In this document: piece by piece, positions 45,343-48,202 of the stretch
Numbering within the stretch: the first letter of the stretch is position 1
Layout of the letters: each line of letters begins with the position of its first letter
Assembly: GCA_016935665.1 (NCBI GenBank)
Contig: JAFGQN010000080.1
Location: forward strand, 1-48,202
Reading direction: 5' to 3'
From: Deltaproteobacteria bacterium
GTDB lineage: Bacteria > Myxococcota_A > Polyangia > JAAYKL01
Length of the DNA: 48,202 nt
Position numbers and translations under genes: made by a program
Notes under the pieces: model-generated
What the model was told of the DNA's origin: nothing
Seen by the model: the letters and a program-made list of their open reading frames with translations, nothing else
Database searches by the model: none

Positions 45343-45360
45343 TGAAGTGACACTACTTCA
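45343..45360. promoter_or_regulatory. 18-bp dyad upstream of the Nfu gene
   Basis: TGAAGT at 45343-45348 and ACTTCA at 45355-45360 form a perfect 6-bp inverted repeat with a 6-base spacer, 26 bases before the start codon. The size suits binding by a dimeric regulator. The only functional hint is the position, directly in front of an iron-sulfur carrier gene. Confidence 0.45.
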
Positions 45361-45386
45361 GGTGAGAAAGGATAACGGGAATTCCC

Positions 45387-45608
45387 ATGGAAGACAAAAT
45401 CAAAGAAATCATTGAACAAAAAATACGTCCTGCATTGCAGATGGACGGCGGTGATATCGAGTACAAAGGTATGGAAGGCAACAACGTGAAAGTTCAGCTG
45501 CAGGGCGCATGCCACGGCTGTCCTTCTGCACAGATTACATTGCAGATGGGTGTGCTTCGCCTGTTGAAAGAGGAAATCCCCGAAATCGAGGGTGTCATTC
45601 CCGTATAA
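45387..45608 (+). CDS. NifU-like (Nfu) iron-sulfur cluster carrier
   Basis: The 73-residue protein is the C-terminal NifU domain on its own. IRPALQMDGGDIEYKGMEGN is followed by the cluster-binding pair Cys42-x-x-Cys45 in GACHGCPSAQITLQ. A dimer would carry a [4Fe-4S] cluster across the interface and pass it to target proteins. GGGAA lies before the ATG at 45387. The next gene starts 8 bases after its stop, so they are likely co-transcribed. Confidence 0.95.
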   Translation: MEDKIKEIIEQKIRPALQMDGGDIEYKGMEGNNVKVQLQGACHGCPSAQITLQMGVLRLLKEEIPEIEGVIPV

Positions 45609-45616
45609 CAACACAT

Positions 45617-46051
45617 ATGACTTTCTTCAGCAAAAGCGATACTATCCTGGTCAAACGCCTTGAGCTATGGGCATCCGAGTATCTTCGGCTCAGTGAGCAA
45701 ATCAAGTCTCTCACCAGGAAGCTGGCGCAGAAGGGGGTTGTGGTAACAACACTTCCGCCCAAGGCAAATCGATTGGATTCGTTTGAAATTTGCCAAATGA
45801 AAGAAAAAATCACCCTTTGCTGTCGCCGCCGGGAAAATATTTTAAAGGGCCTCGATAACTTTGGTGCACTGGTGATTGACAAAACCACCATGGAGATACT
45901 TTTGCCGGGAGGTCCCCTGGAAGGGTCGTGGTTGAGCTGGCAGCCTGGTGAACCATCCATCTCCTGGTGGCGTCTGTCGGCAGATCCGAAAACCACTGAG
46001 CGTCGACAGTTAAGCAGTGCTTCAAGTTTGGCGCGACCGGTGATTCACTGA
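45617..46051 (+). CDS. DUF2203-like protein
   Basis: A 144-residue protein resembling DUF2203. An N-terminal helical part (FSKSDTILVKRLELWASEYL) is followed by a C-terminal segment LVIDKTTMEILLPGGPLEGSWLSWQPGEPSISWW. This recalls the family's ending, in which a cluster of Trp and Gly-Glu residues is diagnostic. No catalytic function is known for the family. The ATG at 45617 lies 8 bases after the Nfu stop with no strong ribosome binding site, suggesting translational coupling. The last residues are Arg/Ser-rich and atypical, so the C-terminus has diverged. Confidence 0.6.
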   Translation: MTFFSKSDTILVKRLELWASEYLRLSEQIKSLTRKLAQKGVVVTTLPPKANRLDSFEICQMKEKITLCCRRRENILKGLDNFGALVIDKTTMEILLPGGPLEGSWLSWQPGEPSISWWRLSADPKTTERRQLSSASSLARPVIH

Positions 46052-46080
46052 AAAAATCACAACAGTATCGGAAAGACCAT

Positions 46081-46668
46081 ATGACTGAACGAGACGAAAA
46101 ACGAGCCAAACTGGCCAAGGCGCTTGAGGACTTTCTGCGCGCCGTGGACAGATCACCTGGAACTTACAAGGAATTGATAGATACCCCGGTGCGAACAGCA
46201 GACATGTGGGTGGACGATATGCTCGATGGTTACGAGTGGGATCCCGGGGCGATTCTCGAAGGGGGACTGCCCGCAACAAATAATCGAGGGATGGTGGTCG
46301 TTAAAGACATTTTCTTTCATTCGGTGTGCCCGCATCATCTGCTGCCCAGTCACGGGTTGGCTCACGTGGCGTATATTCCGGGCGATACCATTGTTGGATT
46401 CTCAAAAATGTCCAGACTGGTGGATTGCTTTGCCCATCGACTGACATTGCAGGAAACCATTGTAAAAGAGGTCTGTGACGCACTGATGACGCATCTGGGC
46501 GCGCGGGGGGCGGCATGCGTGATAGATGCCGAACAGTTTTGCATGATTGTGCGTGGTGTCCGCAAACCCGGCAGTCGTGCCATTACTTCAGATTACGCCG
46601 GCGAATTTTTAACGGATTCCGCGCTGCGAATGGAATTTTTAAACGCCATTGACGCTGAAGAGGCGTAG
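46081..46668 (+). CDS. folE: GTP cyclohydrolase I
   Basis: A 195-residue enzyme that converts GTP to dihydroneopterin triphosphate, the first step of folate and pterin synthesis. The zinc ligands are all present with family spacing: Cys83 and His86 in FHSVCPHHLLP, and Cys154 in EQFCMIVRGV, 71 residues after the first cysteine as in the E. coli enzyme. AHVAYIPGDTIVGFSKMSRLV is the typical core. It would form the toroidal decamer. It follows the DUF2203-like gene by 29 bases. Along with the SHMT gene at the other end of the window, this is a folate-pathway gene, but the two are not adjacent. Confidence 0.95.
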   Translation: MTERDEKRAKLAKALEDFLRAVDRSPGTYKELIDTPVRTADMWVDDMLDGYEWDPGAILEGGLPATNNRGMVVVKDIFFHSVCPHHLLPSHGLAHVAYIPGDTIVGFSKMSRLVDCFAHRLTLQETIVKEVCDALMTHLGARGAACVIDAEQFCMIVRGVRKPGSRAITSDYAGEFLTDSALRMEFLNAIDAEEA

Positions 46669-46725
46669 CCAGCTTCCATTTTTGTCGTATTCTTTCAATC
46701 ATATCTTTATTTTGGGGGGGAACAA

Positions 46726-48051
46726 ATGATGGAAGACGCAATTTCATTGAAAGAGCAGCTACTGCAAAAGATTCACAGCAGGAACATAACGGTTGGCGTG
46801 GTGGGCCAGGGGTACGTGGGCCTGCCACTGGCCGTCAATTTCGCGTTGGCCGATATACCGGTTATCGGTTTCGAAAAAGACGCCAAAAAAGTGGAATGGA
46901 TCAACGGCGGGCGCAGCTATATTGCCGATGTGAGTGAGAACGAATTGCAAAGTGCCATTGGAGAGGGACGCCTTTGTGCCACTGAAGACTTTGCCAGAAT
47001 CGGAGAATGTGATGCAGTCATTATCTGTGTTCCAACTCCCCTGGATGAATTCAGAAAGCCGGATTTGAAGTATGTGGAGGACGCGTGCACGACGGTGGGA
47101 CGATACATGAAAAAAGGAGTGTTCGTTTGTCTTGAAAGCACGACGTTTCCGACGACCACAGAAGACTACGTGGCACCTACTCTGGAAAAGGTGTCGGGGT
47201 ATAAAAAAGAGGAAGATTTCTGGGTGGCCTTCAGTCCGGAGCGCGTGGACCCCGGCAATCAGAAGTTCACCATCAGAAATACCGTTAAAATCATTGGCGC
47301 ACTGTCGCCGGATGGCATGGAGATTGGGATGGATCTGTATGCGTATGCGGTGGAAACCCTTCATCCTGTATCGTCTCCCCGTGTCGCGGAGATGGCCAAG
47401 ATTCTGGAGAATACTTACAGGTTGGTTAATATTTCTCTGGTAAACGAACTGGCGCTGCTGGCCAACCGCATGGATATAAATCTATGGGAAGCCATTGATG
47501 CGGCCAAAACAAAACCCTATGGATTTCAGGCGTTTTATCCGGGCCCAGGCATTGGTGGTCATTGTATTCCGCTGGATCCATTTTATCTGGAATATATTGC
47601 GACAAGGTTCAATTTTGATTTAACGATGATTCACACGGCTGGACAAATTAATACGTTGATGCCCCACCGGATGATGATTCGTATTAATTTCGCTTTGAAT
47701 CGCATTGGCAAAGCACTGAAGGGAACCCGTATCCTGTTTCTGGGTGTCGCTTACAAGCCGGATATTTCAGATGACAGAGAATCTCCGGCCCTCAAAATAA
47801 TAGATGAAGTCGTGCGCAAAGGGGCAATTGTCTCCTATTGCGATCCATATATACCTTTTATTAAAACCGAAGCAGGCCATACTTTCGACAGCGTGCCATT
47901 TGACGAATCCACGATCGCCGCTGCCGACTGTGTGGTGATTACCACCAGGCATTCCCGATTCAACTATGAGTTGATTTTAGCCAATGCCAGGCAGATAGTG
48001 GATTTGCAGAATGTATACAAAGTCCCTCATGAGCGCGTAGTAAAATTGTAG
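46726..48051 (+). CDS. UDP-N-acetyl-hexosamine 6-dehydrogenase (WbpA/WecC type)
   Basis: A 441-residue enzyme of the UDP-glucose/GDP-mannose dehydrogenase family, which oxidises C6 of a UDP-amino sugar in two NAD-dependent steps for surface polysaccharide synthesis. The NAD motif GVVGQGYVGLPLA is near 24-36. The catalytic cysteine is Cys280 in GIGGHCIPLDP, and the C-terminal UDP-binding domain includes LFLGVAYKPDISDDRESP. FSPERVDPGN suits the UDP-GlcNAc (WbpA-like) branch; UDP-glucose or ManNAc specificity cannot be excluded. A G-rich ribosome binding site is just before ATG 46726, and a second ATG follows at 46729. Confidence 0.92.
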   Translation: MMEDAISLKEQLLQKIHSRNITVGVVGQGYVGLPLAVNFALADIPVIGFEKDAKKVEWINGGRSYIADVSENELQSAIGEGRLCATEDFARIGECDAVIICVPTPLDEFRKPDLKYVEDACTTVGRYMKKGVFVCLESTTFPTTTEDYVAPTLEKVSGYKKEEDFWVAFSPERVDPGNQKFTIRNTVKIIGALSPDGMEIGMDLYAYAVETLHPVSSPRVAEMAKILENTYRLVNISLVNELALLANRMDINLWEAIDAAKTKPYGFQAFYPGPGIGGHCIPLDPFYLEYIATRFNFDLTMIHTAGQINTLMPHRMMIRINFALNRIGKALKGTRILFLGVAYKPDISDDRESPALKIIDEVVRKGAIVSYCDPYIPFIKTEAGHTFDSVPFDESTIAAADCVVITTRHSRFNYELILANARQIVDLQNVYKVPHERVVKL

Positions 48052-48153
48052 TCCGTCCCTTCTGTTTATGAGAATCTTTCAGGTATTTCCAAACAATACA
48101 TCAGATTGCTTCGTGGCTAGGGCAATCGCAAAGTCGTCGCTGCAGCAAAATAA

Positions 48154-48180
48154 TGTAGGGCCCGGGGTTTATCCCCGGCC
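48154..48180. repeat. Short dispersed-type hairpin repeat (GTAGGGC variant)
   Basis: CCGGGG-TTTAT-CCCCGG (within 48162-48178) forms a 6-bp GC-rich stem in the non-coding tail of the window, after GTAGGG. It resembles the repeat at 19504-19527. It could also act as a terminator for the preceding gene, but no T-run follows. Confidence 0.35.
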
Positions 48181-48202
48181 GAAAACTGGTTGCGGCGGCA
48201 GA

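Overview
This 48.2 kb window comes from a Gram-negative bacterium. My best guess is Myxococcota or a neighbouring deltaproteobacterial lineage. I infer this from gene style, since there is no rRNA: many lipoproteins with Asp/Ser/Thr-Gly low-complexity linkers after the lipobox, cysteine-rich secreted proteins, a membrane-anchored Ser/Thr kinase followed by a TPR/PEGA protein, an OmpA-like protein with calcium-binding type-3 repeats, and a TonB-ExbB-ExbD set. No tRNA, rRNA, CRISPR array or complete insertion sequence was found.

Layout. 1-1588: the tail of an unknown gene, then a long-form serine hydroxymethyltransferase. 1771-14717: the most unusual region. A zinc-ribbon membrane protein with a GIDE-like domain is divergent from a tightly packed operon: a coiled-coil protein, an unknown protein, an AAA+ ATPase, then two tandem copies of a two-gene cassette. 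Each cassette holds an HSP90-like ATPase with intact GHKL motifs and a partner that looks like a degenerate GHKL protein lacking the nucleotide-binding residues. The genes overlap by 4-11 bases or lie a few bases apart, and a well-formed sigma70-type promoter precedes the first one. A small protein whose pattern matches the cereblon CULT (thalidomide-binding) domain, with its three-tryptophan cage and four zinc cysteines, follows directly. I know of no characterised system with this composition. My hypothesis is a multi-ATPase chaperone or protein-quality-control machine, or a defence machine; the function is inferred only.

14722-17483 (minus): a small zinc protein, a C-methyltransferase and a sigma-70 family factor. 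17722-21988 (plus): an MsbA-like ABC exporter and a secreted HEAT-repeat protein. 22257-31502: an accessory surface region with lipoproteins, a truncated flavoprotein gene, a GNAT acetyltransferase, a DUF3592-like membrane protein, two tandem paralogous lipoproteins with expanded Asp-Gly repeats, and two very large cysteine-rich lipoproteins. 31743-33845: an SSP411/YyaL-type protein with a thioredoxin-like domain.

34105-38268: an operon of Ser/Thr kinase, TPR/PEGA membrane protein and lamin-tail-domain lipoprotein, followed by a 144-bp MITE-like inverted-repeat element. 38634-42810 (minus): envelope genes in the order ExbB, ExbD, TonB, then the OmpA/type-3-repeat protein. 42811-43552 is a long gene-poor stretch. 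43553-48051 (plus): housekeeping and metabolic genes, namely a hotdog thioesterase, a PLP aminotransferase, an Nfu-type Fe-S carrier, a DUF2203-like protein, GTP cyclohydrolase I and a UDP-sugar 6-dehydrogenase.
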